NCBI RefSeq assembly: GCF_040639655.1
Contig: NZ_JBFAAI010000008.1
Coordinates: 1 to 64,000 of the forward strand
Reading direction: 5' to 3'
DNA length: 64,000 nucleotides
From: Actinoplanes sp040639655
Lineage (GTDB): Bacteria; Actinomycetota; Actinomycetes; Mycobacteriales; Micromonosporaceae
The translations under genes were made by a program, and so were the position numbers. Position 1 is the first letter of the stretch. Each line of letters starts with the position of its first letter. This document shows positions 17,190 through 25,197 of the stretch, one piece after another. The notes under the pieces were generated by a model that had not been told where the DNA came from, ran no database searches, and saw only the letters and a list, made by a program, of their open reading frames with translations.

Positions 17190-17219
17190 TTCACTCGTTA
17201 CCAGAGCGAAACGAGCGAA
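17190..17219. promoter_or_regulatory. Inverted repeat in divergent glycosyltransferase/sulfotransferase gap
   Basis: TTCACTCGTT (17190-17199) and AACGAGCGAA (17210-17219) are complementary with one mismatch and centred in the 62-bp gap between the divergent genes at 17168 and 17231. It may be an operator shared by both promoters. Confidence 0.35.
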
Positions 17220-17230
17220 GGCGAGCCAAA

Positions 17231-18163
17231 GTGGCAGAAGTGCTTTTTCTGGGCGGATTAGGACGAAGCGGTACAACCCTCGTCGAACGCCTGCTCGGTG
17301 AGCTTCCCGGGATGTGCGCGCTGGGCGAGGTCGTCCACCTGTGGCAACGCGACCTCCGCGACGACGAGCGGTGCGGCTGCGGCTCCCGCTTCTCCGGCTG
17401 CACCTTCTGGCGGCGAGTCGGTGACCTGGCCTTCAACGGCTGGACGAACGTCGACGTGGCCCGGGTGCACGCCCTCCGCGACGCGGTGGAACGGACCCGG
17501 CACATCCCGCGCCTGGCCACCGCCGGCGCCGCCTCCCCAGAGGTACGCGAGTACGCCTCCTACTACGCCCGGGTCTACGCCGCGGCTGCCGAGGTGGCCG
17601 GCGCCCGCGTAGTGATCGACTCCTCCAAGCACTCGTCGCTCGCTCACGTGCTGCGCTGGGCCGACGACGTCGACCTGCGGGTGGTGCACGTGGTCCGGGA
17701 CGCCCGCGGTGTCGCGTACTCGTGGACCAAGAAGGTGACCCGCCCGGAGACCGACGGCGCCGACGAGATGACCCGCTACTCCCCCGGCCGTTCGGCGCTG
17801 CTCTGGAACGCCCACAACGCCGCTTTCGGCCTGCTCGCCCGCCGCGGCGTACCGGTCCGGCGGATCCGCTACGAGGAGTTCCTCACCGACCCGCGGGCCG
17901 GCTTGATCCACCTGGCCGACTTCGCCGGCGTCAAGCTGCACCCCGAGGACCTCGAGTTCCTCCGCAACGGGCACGCCGACCTGCGGGTCGGGCACAGTGC
18001 CGCCGGCAATCCGATGCGTTTCACGGTCGGCCGGCTGCCTCTGCGCCGCGACGACGCGTGGGTGCGCGCCCTGCCGAGCGGGCAGCGCCGGCTGGTCGGC
18101 GCGGTCTGCGGGCCACTGCTCCGGGCGTACGGGTATCCGCTCAACATCACATCGGAGGCGTGA
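17231..18163 (+). CDS. PAPS-dependent sulfotransferase
   Basis: A 310-residue sulfotransferase. The 5'-phosphosulfate loop is FLGGLGRSGTTLVERLL (6-22) and the 3'-phosphate site is HVVRDARGVAYSW (Arg156, Ser164). The CGCGSRFSGC stretch at about 48-57 is Cys-rich and unusual, perhaps a disulfide or metal site. The start is the GTG at 17231, with AAGG about nine bases upstream. The gene overlaps the following glycosyltransferase by one base. It is only distantly similar to the sulfotransferase at 11050, so the polymer may be sulfated at two positions. Confidence 0.85.
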   Translation: MAEVLFLGGLGRSGTTLVERLLGELPGMCALGEVVHLWQRDLRDDERCGCGSRFSGCTFWRRVGDLAFNGWTNVDVARVHALRDAVERTRHIPRLATAGAASPEVREYASYYARVYAAAAEVAGARVVIDSSKHSSLAHVLRWADDVDLRVVHVVRDARGVAYSWTKKVTRPETDGADEMTRYSPGRSALLWNAHNAAFGLLARRGVPVRRIRYEEFLTDPRAGLIHLADFAGVKLHPEDLEFLRNGHADLRVGHSAAGNPMRFTVGRLPLRRDDAWVRALPSGQRRLVGAVCGPLLRAYGYPLNITSEA

Positions 18164-19077
18164 TGAACTGGCCGTCCGTCGGGGTCGTGATCCCCACCCG
18201 GAACCGCCCCGAGCTGGTCCGCCGCGCGATCGCCGCGGTACGAGGGCAGCGTTACCCGGGTGAGCTGAAGGTCGTGGTCGTCTACGACCAGACCGAGCCG
18301 GACTATCTGCTCGCCTCGACCGACGGTGTGCCGGTTCTGGTGCTCACCAACTGGCGGGCCTCCGGCCTGGCGGGCGCGCGCAACACCGGCCTGCTGGCGC
18401 TGGACACCGAGCTGATGGCGTTCTGCGACGACGACGACCAGTGGCTGCCGGACAAGCTGCGCCGTCAGGTGGCCGCGCTGCTTGCCGAACCCGAGGCGGA
18501 GTTCGCCACGTGCGCGATCGAGGTGGAGTACGAGGGCCGCTGCACCCCGCGGCTGGCCGGCCACTCCCGGGTGACCGTCGGCGATCTGGCCCGTTCCCGG
18601 ATGTCGATGCTGCACTCGTCCTCGTTCCTGATCCGCCGGGAGGCTCTGGACCCGGAGCGGATCGGGCTGGTCGCCGAGGACGCACCGGGCAGCCAGAACG
18701 AGGATTGGGATCTTCTTCTCAGGGCGGCCCGCCGCGCGCCGATCGTTCATCTGGACGAGCCGCTGGTCCGGGTGCTGTGGGGACGGACCTCGCATTACGC
18801 GTACGAGTACGCCACCAAGATCTCGTCGCTGCGCTGGATGATGCAGCGGCACCCGGAGATCAGCGGCTGCCGGCCGGGCGCGGCCCGGGTCTACGGTCAG
18901 CTGGCGTGCTGGTCGGCGGCGTCCGGCAACCGGACCGCGGCCTGGCGTTACACCCGTGAGGCGGTCCGGGCGAACTGGCGCGAACCGCGCACCGCGATCG
19001 CGCTCGCGGCGATGACGGGTGCGGTGAAGGTGGAGAACGTCCTTTCAGCGCTGCACAAGCGGGGCCGGGGTATCTGA
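18163..19077 (+). CDS. Family 2 glycosyltransferase
   Basis: A 304-residue inverting GT-A glycosyltransferase. The nucleotide-sugar domain begins VGVVIPTRNRPELVRRAI, followed by ASGLAGARNTGL and the metal-binding AFCDDDDQW (Asp89-92). EDWDLLLRAAR is the catalytic acidic region. No membrane segment is present. The start is the ATG at 18163 (TGATG junction), four bases after GGAGG. It probably builds the repeat unit that the neighbouring enzyme sulfates. Confidence 0.88.
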   Translation: MNWPSVGVVIPTRNRPELVRRAIAAVRGQRYPGELKVVVVYDQTEPDYLLASTDGVPVLVLTNWRASGLAGARNTGLLALDTELMAFCDDDDQWLPDKLRRQVAALLAEPEAEFATCAIEVEYEGRCTPRLAGHSRVTVGDLARSRMSMLHSSSFLIRREALDPERIGLVAEDAPGSQNEDWDLLLRAARRAPIVHLDEPLVRVLWGRTSHYAYEYATKISSLRWMMQRHPEISGCRPGAARVYGQLACWSAASGNRTAAWRYTREAVRANWREPRTAIALAAMTGAVKVENVLSALHKRGRGI

Positions 19078-19113
19078 ACTCACCCTTTCAAACCGACCCG
19101 ATCACAGGGTACC

Positions 19114-19131
19114 GTTCGGATGTGTTCGAAT
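19114..19131 (+). promoter_or_regulatory. Direct repeat GTTCGGAT / GTTCGAAT upstream of deoR gene
   Basis: Two octamers differing in one base lie at 19114-19121 and 19124-19131, exactly 10 bp apart. TATAAC (19140-19145) follows as a possible -10. The spacing of one helical turn suggests an autoregulatory site for the DeoR protein encoded from 19184. Confidence 0.4.
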
Positions 19132-19183
19132 TAGTGCGGTATAACGACCTGGGCCAGCGTCACGACTGTGGCCGGCACCACTG

Positions 19184-19960
19184 ATGCTGGCACAGCAGAG
19201 ACAGGCCGCGATCCTCGACCGGGTCCGTGCCTCGGGCGGTGTCCGGGTCACCGAGCTCGCCACCGAGTTCGCCGTCTCCGACATGACCATCCGCCGCGAC
19301 CTGGAAGCGCTTGCCGAACGCGGCCTGCTGGCGAAGGTACATGGCGGCGCGACCACCGTCAGTCCCGGATCGGCGCACGAGCCGGGTTTCACCGCCAAGT
19401 CGGTACGCGAGCGCGGCGAGAAGGCCGCCATCGCAATGCGCGCCGCGGCCCTGGTCTCCCCCGGTGACGCCATCGCCCTCTCGGCCGGCACCACCACCGC
19501 CGAGCTGGCCCAGCGCCTCGTCGACGTCCCGTCGCTGACCGTGGTGACCAACTCGATCCCGGTCGCTGACGTGTTCTACCGGGGCGGGCGGGCGGACCAG
19601 ACCGTGGTGCTCACCGGCGGTACCCGTACGCCCTCGGATGCCCTCGTCGGCCCGGTCGCGGTCGCCGCCATCGGCACGCTGCACCTGGACATGCTGTTCC
19701 TCGGCGTGCACGGGATGAGCGAGCGGGCCGGATACACCACGCCCAACCTGATGGAGGCCGACGTCAACCGGGCCCTGGTGGAGGCAGCCGAGCGCCTGGT
19801 CGTGCTCGCCGACCACACCAAGTGGGGCACCGTCGGTATCTCCTCGATCGTGCCGCTGGCCCGCGCCCACGTCCTGATCACCGACGACGGGCTGGACGAG
19901 GACGCGCGCGAACTGCTCTCGGAAACCGTTCCTGAACTCGTGGTGGTGAACCCCCAGTGA
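19184..19960 (+). CDS. DeoR-family transcriptional regulator
   Basis: A 258-residue regulator. The N-terminal winged helix (MLAQQRQAAILDRV, then VTELATEFAVSDMTIRRDLEAL with the recognition helix) is diagnostic. The C-terminal sugar-phosphate-binding domain contains LSAGTTTAELAQRL, VLTGGT and ADHTKWG. These proteins repress sugar genes until a phosphorylated sugar binds. It overlaps galT by four bases, so it probably responds to a galactose-pathway intermediate and controls this pair. Confidence 0.9.
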   Translation: MLAQQRQAAILDRVRASGGVRVTELATEFAVSDMTIRRDLEALAERGLLAKVHGGATTVSPGSAHEPGFTAKSVRERGEKAAIAMRAAALVSPGDAIALSAGTTTAELAQRLVDVPSLTVVTNSIPVADVFYRGGRADQTVVLTGGTRTPSDALVGPVAVAAIGTLHLDMLFLGVHGMSERAGYTTPNLMEADVNRALVEAAERLVVLADHTKWGTVGISSIVPLARAHVLITDDGLDEDARELLSETVPELVVVNPQ

Positions 19961-21045
19961 CCCCGACCCGGTCGGCTGTCCGTCTCTCCGACGGCCGTGA
20001 GCTGATCTACTTCGACGAATCCCCGGACAGCGGGCGTGCGGGCTTCCCCGACACCCGGCAGCTTCCGCCCCCGCCGCCGGCCTCCCAGCTGCGCCACGAC
20101 CCGCTGACCGACGAGTGGATCGCGGTCGCCGCACACCGCAACACCCGCACGTTCCTGCCGCCGTCGGACGCGTGCCCGCTCTGCCCGAGCAGCGACCGGT
20201 TCGCCAGCGAGATCCCGGCACCCGACTACGACGTCGTCGTCTTCGAGAACCAGTTCCCGTCGTTCAGCGACCGGATCGTGCCGGACGAGATCACCCAGGT
20301 CACCGATCTGGTGCCGGTGCGGCCGGGCCTCGGCCGCTGCGAGGTGGTCTGCTTCACCAGCGATCATGACGCGGCCTTCGGCTCACTTCCGCCGGCGCGT
20401 GTCCGTACCGTCGTCGATGCACTTGCCGACCGCACCGCCGAGCTCTCCGGCCTGCCCGGTGTCGCGCAGGTCTTCCCGTTCGAGAACCGGGGCGTCGAGA
20501 TCGGCGTGACGCTGCACCACCCGCACGGGCAGATCTACGCCTACCCGACGGTGACGCCGAAGACGGCGGCCTACCTGCGTGCCGCCGCGCGGCACGCGGA
20601 GAGGACCGGCGGGCGCAATCTCTACGCCGACGTCCTCGCCGCCGAACAGGAGGCGAAGGTACGGGTGATCGCCGCCAACGAGCACTGGACGGCGTACGTG
20701 CCGGCCGCTGCTCGCTGGCCGTTCGAGGTCCACCTGGCCCCGCACCGGCACGTTCCCGACCTGCCCGCGCTGACCGACGCGGAACGCGACGCGTTCGGCC
20801 CGATCTACCTCGATCTGCTGCGCCGCTTCGACGGGCTGTTCGGCAAGCCGATGCCCTACATCTCGGCGTGGCACCAGGCGGTCGTCGGCGAGGGCCGTGA
20901 GCTGGGCTATCTGCACCTGCAGCTGTTCAGCATCCGCCGCGCCGCGGACAAGCTGAAGTACCTGGCCGGATCCGAGTCGGCGATGGGCGCCTTCGTCAAC
21001 GACATCGTCCCGGAGGCCGCGGCCCAGCGGCTGCGCGACATCTGA
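19957..21045 (+). CDS. galT: Galactose-1-phosphate uridylyltransferase
   Basis: A 362-residue HIT-superfamily enzyme that exchanges UMP between UDP-glucose and galactose-1-phosphate (Leloir pathway). The catalytic motif HHPHGQIYAYP places the nucleophilic His at 190. CPLC near residue 67 is the zinc site, and AAARWPFEVHLAPHRHVPD and SAWHQAV are conserved. GTG start in a GTGA overlap with the regulator. No galK or galE is next to it; the next gene is convergent. Confidence 0.93.
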   Translation: MTPTRSAVRLSDGRELIYFDESPDSGRAGFPDTRQLPPPPPASQLRHDPLTDEWIAVAAHRNTRTFLPPSDACPLCPSSDRFASEIPAPDYDVVVFENQFPSFSDRIVPDEITQVTDLVPVRPGLGRCEVVCFTSDHDAAFGSLPPARVRTVVDALADRTAELSGLPGVAQVFPFENRGVEIGVTLHHPHGQIYAYPTVTPKTAAYLRAAARHAERTGGRNLYADVLAAEQEAKVRVIAANEHWTAYVPAAARWPFEVHLAPHRHVPDLPALTDAERDAFGPIYLDLLRRFDGLFGKPMPYISAWHQAVVGEGRELGYLHLQLFSIRRAADKLKYLAGSESAMGAFVNDIVPEAAAQRLRDI

Positions 21046-21053
21046 GCGGCACC

Positions 21054-21092
21054 ACGAAGCGGGGAGGCCCGGGACAAGGCCTCCCGCTTCGT
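21054..21092. terminator. Bidirectional hairpin between galT and adhE
   Basis: ACGAAGCGGGGAGGCC (21054-21069) pairs with GGCCTCCCGCTTCGT (21078-21092), with one bulged G and an eight-base loop. It lies between the convergent stops at 21045 and 21116. Confidence 0.75.
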
Positions 21093-21115
21093 CAACGAGC
21101 CGGGCCGTCTTCTGG

Positions 21116-23713
21116 TTACGACCCGTAGTAGGCGTTCTTCATGATCCGCTCCATGTCGTCGAGCATCGGCATCCGCGGGTTGGCCGGCGCGCACTGGTCG
21201 AGGTAGGCGTTCATCGCCTGCTGCGGCAGCGCCTCGACGAACTCCTGCTCGTCGACGCCGGCGCCCTTGAACGACGACGGGATGCCCACCGCGTCCCGCA
21301 ACTTCTCCACGGCGCGGGCGTACGATTCGACGCCCTGCGCGGGGGTCTCGGCGGGCAGGCCCAGGTGCCGGGCGATCTCCTGGAACCGCTCCGGGGCGAT
21401 GTACCGCTCGTACTTGGGCCAGCTGTTCAGCTTCGCCGGCACGGTGCCGTTGTGCCGGATCACGTGCGGCAGCAGGATCGCGTTGGTCCGGCCGTGCGCC
21501 ACGTGGAAGGTGGCGCCCAGCGTGTGCGCCATGGCGTGCACGATGCCGAGGAACGCGTTGCCGAACGACATGCCGGCGATCGTCCCGGCGTTGTGCATCT
21601 TCTCCCGGGCGATCGGGTCGTCGCTGCCCTGCTTCACCGCCCGTTCCAGGTTCTCGAAGATCAGCTTGATCGCGTGCAGTGCCAGGCCGTCGGTGAAGTC
21701 GCTCGCATAGACCGAGACGTACGCCTCGGTCGCATGGGTCAGCGCGTCGAAGCCGCTGTCCGCGGTCACCACCGGCGGCAGGTCCTTCGTCAGGTGCGGG
21801 TCGATGATCGCCACGCTCGGGGTCAGCGCGTAGTCGGCCAGCGGGTACTTCTGCCCGGTCGCCGTGTCGGTGATGACCGCGAACGGGGTCACCTCGGCGC
21901 CGGTGCCGGACGTCGTCGGCACACAGACCAGCTGCGCCAGGCTGCCCAGGGTCGGAAACTTGAAAGCCCGCTTGCGTACGTCGAAGAACTTCTCCTTCAT
22001 GTCCGCGAAGTCGACGTCCGGGTGCTCGTAGAGCAGCCACATCACCTTCGCCGCGTCCATCGGCGAACCACCGCCGAGCGCGATGATGGTGTCCGGGCCG
22101 AACGAGCGCATGAGCTCGGCGCCGCCGCGTACCGTGTCGATGCTCGGCTCCGGCTCCACCCCGTCGATGATCTGGATCGTCACCGGCTCCGGGCGTTCCC
22201 GCAGCACGTTGCTGATCCGGTCCACGTACCCGAGCTTCGTCATGGTGTGGTCGGTGACGATGGTGACCCGCCTGACGCCCGGCATGTCCCGGAAGTAACG
22301 GATGGCGTGCGGCTCGAAATACATCTTCGCGGGCACCTTGAACCACTGCATGTTGTTCGTCCTACGGCCGATGCGCTTGATGTTGAGCAGGTTCAGGGCG
22401 GACACGTTGTCGGACACCGAGGTGTGCCCGTAACTGCCGCAGCCCAGGGTCAGGGACGGCCGGAAGCCGTTGTAGATGTCGCCGATGCCGCCCTGCGAGG
22501 CGGGCGCGTTCCAGATGATCCGGACCGCCTTCATCCGCTTGCCGAACCGCTCGGACAGCTCGGCGTCCTTGGCGTGCACGACCGCGCTGTGACCGAGACC
22601 GTGGAACTCCACCATCTGCTCGGCGTACCAGATGCCCTGCTCCTCGTCCTCGGCCCGGAGCACGGCCAGCACCGGGCAGAGCTTCTCCCGGCTCAGCGGC
22701 TCGGCCGGGCCGACCTCGGAGATCTCGGCCAGCAGGATCGAGGTGTCCTCGGGCACGCTGAACCCGGCCTGTTCCGCGATCCACACCGGCGACCGGCCGA
22801 CGACCGAGGCGTTCAGCTTCTCGCCGACGCAGTCGGTGCCTTCACCGTCCGGCGGGAAGATGAAATCCTGCAGGAGCTTCTTCTCCTCCGGCCGGACCAC
22901 GTAGGCGTGCAGCCGGACGAACTCCTTCAGCGCACGCTCGGCGATCGACCGGTCGAGGATGACGGCCTGCTCGGAGGCACAGATCATGCCGTTGTCGAAG
23001 GTCTTCGAGACCACGATGTCGTGAGCGGCCCGGACCACGTCGGCCGACGGGTGGACGTACGCCGGAACATTGCCGGCGCCGACGCCCAGCGCCGGCTTGC
23101 CGGTCGAATACGCGGCCCGGACCATCGCGTTGCCGCCGGTGGCCAGGATGGTCGCGACACCGGGGTGGTTCATCAGGGCGGCGGTGGCCGCGAGGGACGG
23201 CTGCTCCACCCACTGGATGCAGTTCTCCGGGGCACCGGCCGCGATCGCCGCGTCCCGGACCACGCGGGCCGCCTCGGCGCTGCACCGCTGGGCGTTCGGG
23301 TGGAAGGCGAAGACGATCGGGTTGCGGGTCTTGAGCCCCAGCAGCGCCTTGAAGATCGTCGTGGAGGTCGGGTTGGTGACCGGGGTTACCGCGCACACCA
23401 CACCGACCGGGTCGGCGATCTCGGTGATGCCGTTCACGTCGTCACGGTGGATCACGCCGACCGTCCTCATCCCGGCCATGCTGTTCGTGACGTGCTCACA
23501 GGCGAAGATGTTCTTGACGGCCTTGTCCTCGAAGACGCCGCGCCCGGTCTCCTCGACCGCCAGCATCGCCAGCTCGCCGTGCTTGTCCAGCGCGGCCACC
23601 GAGGCCTTGCCGACGATGTGGTCGACCTGCTCCTGGGTGAAGTCGGCGTAGGCGTTCAGAGCCCTCTGCGCGTTCTGCACCAGCAGGTCGATCGTCGCTT
23701 CCAGCTCGCCCAC
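21116..23713 (-). CDS. adhE: Bifunctional acetaldehyde-CoA/alcohol dehydrogenase
   Basis: An 865-residue fusion of the usual AdhE length. Residues 1 to about 445 form the CoA-acylating aldehyde dehydrogenase, with catalytic Cys245 in NGMICASEQ. The rest is an iron-dependent alcohol dehydrogenase with GGGSPMDAAK for NAD and HAMAHTLGATFHVAHG for the metal. It converts acetyl-CoA to ethanol with two NADH, a fermentative reaction that is unusual for an aerobic actinomycete and points to survival at low oxygen. GTG start with AAGGGGAAG about eight bases upstream. No Rex-type site was seen upstream. Confidence 0.95.
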   Translation of the reverse strand: MGELEATIDLLVQNAQRALNAYADFTQEQVDHIVGKASVAALDKHGELAMLAVEETGRGVFEDKAVKNIFACEHVTNSMAGMRTVGVIHRDDVNGITEIADPVGVVCAVTPVTNPTSTTIFKALLGLKTRNPIVFAFHPNAQRCSAEAARVVRDAAIAAGAPENCIQWVEQPSLAATAALMNHPGVATILATGGNAMVRAAYSTGKPALGVGAGNVPAYVHPSADVVRAAHDIVVSKTFDNGMICASEQAVILDRSIAERALKEFVRLHAYVVRPEEKKLLQDFIFPPDGEGTDCVGEKLNASVVGRSPVWIAEQAGFSVPEDTSILLAEISEVGPAEPLSREKLCPVLAVLRAEDEEQGIWYAEQMVEFHGLGHSAVVHAKDAELSERFGKRMKAVRIIWNAPASQGGIGDIYNGFRPSLTLGCGSYGHTSVSDNVSALNLLNIKRIGRRTNNMQWFKVPAKMYFEPHAIRYFRDMPGVRRVTIVTDHTMTKLGYVDRISNVLRERPEPVTIQIIDGVEPEPSIDTVRGGAELMRSFGPDTIIALGGGSPMDAAKVMWLLYEHPDVDFADMKEKFFDVRKRAFKFPTLGSLAQLVCVPTTSGTGAEVTPFAVITDTATGQKYPLADYALTPSVAIIDPHLTKDLPPVVTADSGFDALTHATEAYVSVYASDFTDGLALHAIKLIFENLERAVKQGSDDPIAREKMHNAGTIAGMSFGNAFLGIVHAMAHTLGATFHVAHGRTNAILLPHVIRHNGTVPAKLNSWPKYERYIAPERFQEIARHLGLPAETPAQGVESYARAVEKLRDAVGIPSSFKGAGVDEQEFVEALPQQAMNAYLDQCAPANPRMPMLDDMERIMKNAYYGS

Positions 23714-23738
23714 GGTTCTCTTCCCCTTGCCTCGAGTC

Positions 23739-23757
23739 GGCGGGGGTTGCCCCCGCC
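23739..23757 (-). promoter_or_regulatory. GC hairpin in adhE leader
   Basis: GGCGGGGG and CCCCCGCC are perfectly complementary around the loop TTG, 26 bases upstream of the adhE GTG. It could be a leader structure that controls adhE expression, or part of a terminator between icd and adhE if adhE has its own promoter. Confidence 0.4.
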
Positions 23758-23820
23758 TCTCTATCGTCGGCTCGGCGGAGCCGGCGGCACGCGGCGTGAG
23801 GACCCCTCCTGAGAGGCCGA

Positions 23821-23853
23821 AAGTCCCGTCGGCGCGACGCCGGCGGGACTTTC
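23821..23853 (-). terminator. Terminator of icd
   Basis: AAAGTCCCG (23821-23829) pairs with CGGGACTTT (23845-23853). An inner GC-rich pairing shortens the loop. It lies 15 bases beyond the icd stop in the direction of transcription. Confidence 0.75.
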
Positions 23854-23867
23854 GAGAGATTGCGGGA

Positions 23868-25085
23868 TCAGGCGCCGAGCTTGCGCGCCAGGTTCTCGTC
23901 CAGGGCGTTCATGAACTCGTCGGTCGACAGCCACGGGGCGTCCCGGCCGATGAGCAGCGCGAGGTCCTTCGTCATCTGACCGCCCTCGACGGTCTCGATG
24001 CAGACCCGCTCCAGCTTCTCGGCGAACTCGGTCACCTCGGGGGTGCCGTCCAGCTTGCCGCGGTGCTTGAGGCCACCGGTCCAGGCGAAGATCGAGGCGA
24101 TCGGGTTGGTCGAGGTCTTCTCGCCCTTCTGCCACTGCCGGTAGTGCCGGGTGACCGTGCCGTGCGCGGCCTCCGCCTCGACGGTCTGGCCGTCCGGGGT
24201 CATCAGGACCGAGGTCATCAGGCCGAGCGAGCCGAAGCCCTGCGCCACGGTGTCGGACTGCACGTCACCGTCGTAGTTCTTGCAGGCCCAGACGTAGCCG
24301 CCCTCCCACTTGAGCGCGGCGGCGACCATGTCGTCGATCAGCCGGTGCTCGTACGTGAGACCGGCCTCCTTGAACTTCTCCGCGAACTCGGTCTCGAAGA
24401 TCTCCGCGAACAGATCCTTGAAACGGCCGTCGTACGCCTTCAGGATCGTGTTCTTGGTGGAGAGGTAGACCGGGTAGTTGCGGGCCAGGCCGTACCGGAA
24501 CGAGGCGCGCGCGAAGTCGCGGATCGACTCGTCGAAGTTGTACATCGCCATGCCGACGCCACCGGCCGGGAAGTCGGCGACGTGGAACTCCAGCGGCTCC
24601 GAGCCGTCCTCCGGCGTGAAGGTGACGGTGAACTTGCCGGCCTTCGGCGCGACGAAGTCGGTGGCCTTGTACTGGTCGCCGTGGGCGTGCCGGCCGATGA
24701 TGATCGGCTTGGTCCAGCTCGGTACCAGCCGGGGCACGTTCTTCATGATGATCGGCTCGCGGAACACGACACCGCCGAGGATGTTACGGATCGTGCCGTT
24801 CGGCGACCGCCACATCTTCTTCAGGCCGAACTCCTCGACCCGCGCCTCGTCCGGCGTGATCGTGGCGCACTTGACGCCCACACCGTGCCGCTTGATGGCG
24901 TTGGCCGAGTCGATCGTCACCTGGTCGTCGGTCTCGTCCCGGTACTGGATCGACAGGTCGTAGTACTCGAGGTTCACATCGAGGTACGGCAGGATCAGCT
25001 GCTCACGAATCTGCTTCCAGATGATCCGGGTCATCTCGTCGCCGTCGATCTCAACGACCGGGTTCTTGACCTTGATTTTCGCCAT
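23868..25085 (-). CDS. icd: NADP-dependent isocitrate dehydrogenase
   Basis: A 405-residue dimeric-type (eukaryote-like) isocitrate dehydrogenase. It shows VVEIDGDEMTRIIWKQIREQ at the N-terminus, the substrate loop with SPNGTIRNILGG, YDGDVQSDTVAQGFGSLGLM for metal binding and EAAHGTVTRHYR for the coenzyme. It oxidises isocitrate to 2-oxoglutarate in the TCA cycle. ATG start with GAGAGGAG about eight bases upstream. An 18-bp palindrome 34 bases upstream suggests specific regulation. Divergent from a small membrane protein gene. Confidence 0.95.
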   Translation of the reverse strand: MAKIKVKNPVVEIDGDEMTRIIWKQIREQLILPYLDVNLEYYDLSIQYRDETDDQVTIDSANAIKRHGVGVKCATITPDEARVEEFGLKKMWRSPNGTIRNILGGVVFREPIIMKNVPRLVPSWTKPIIIGRHAHGDQYKATDFVAPKAGKFTVTFTPEDGSEPLEFHVADFPAGGVGMAMYNFDESIRDFARASFRYGLARNYPVYLSTKNTILKAYDGRFKDLFAEIFETEFAEKFKEAGLTYEHRLIDDMVAAALKWEGGYVWACKNYDGDVQSDTVAQGFGSLGLMTSVLMTPDGQTVEAEAAHGTVTRHYRQWQKGEKTSTNPIASIFAWTGGLKHRGKLDGTPEVTEFAEKLERVCIETVEGGQMTKDLALLIGRDAPWLSTDEFMNALDENLARKLGA

Positions 25086-25118
25086 CGGCCGGCGCTCCTC
25101 TCCCGAAACACACGCTTA

Positions 25119-25136
25119 GCAGTACGAGCGTACTGC
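25119..25136 (-). promoter_or_regulatory. Palindrome GCAGTACG-AG-CGTACTGC upstream of icd
   Basis: An 8+8 bp perfect inverted repeat with a two-base spacer lies 34-51 bases upstream of the icd start and 62 bases from the divergent start at 25198. It shares its half-sites with the palindrome upstream of the VOC gene at 15523, suggesting one regulator for both. Confidence 0.5.
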
Positions 25137-25183
25137 CCGCCCCGCGAAGATCGCCGGGCGGCCCCGTACGACCGGCTGCCCTC

Positions 25184-25189
25184 TACCAT
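25184..25189 (+). promoter_or_regulatory. -10 element TACCAT (leaderless start at 25198)
   Basis: TACCAT ends eight bases before the ATG and no well-spaced Shine-Dalgarno is present, so the transcript probably begins at the start codon. Confidence 0.45.
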
Positions 25190-25197
25190 CCCAGGGA

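Noticed and set aside
21365..23812. Long plus-strand frame opposite adhE
   Set aside because: adhE is intact, full length and carries all catalytic residues. The opposing frame is composed of His/Val/Arg/Gly-rich shadow sequence.
23714..23867. Rex-type redox operator upstream of adhE
   Set aside because: I found no TTGTG-N8-CACAA-like sequence; only GC hairpins are present.
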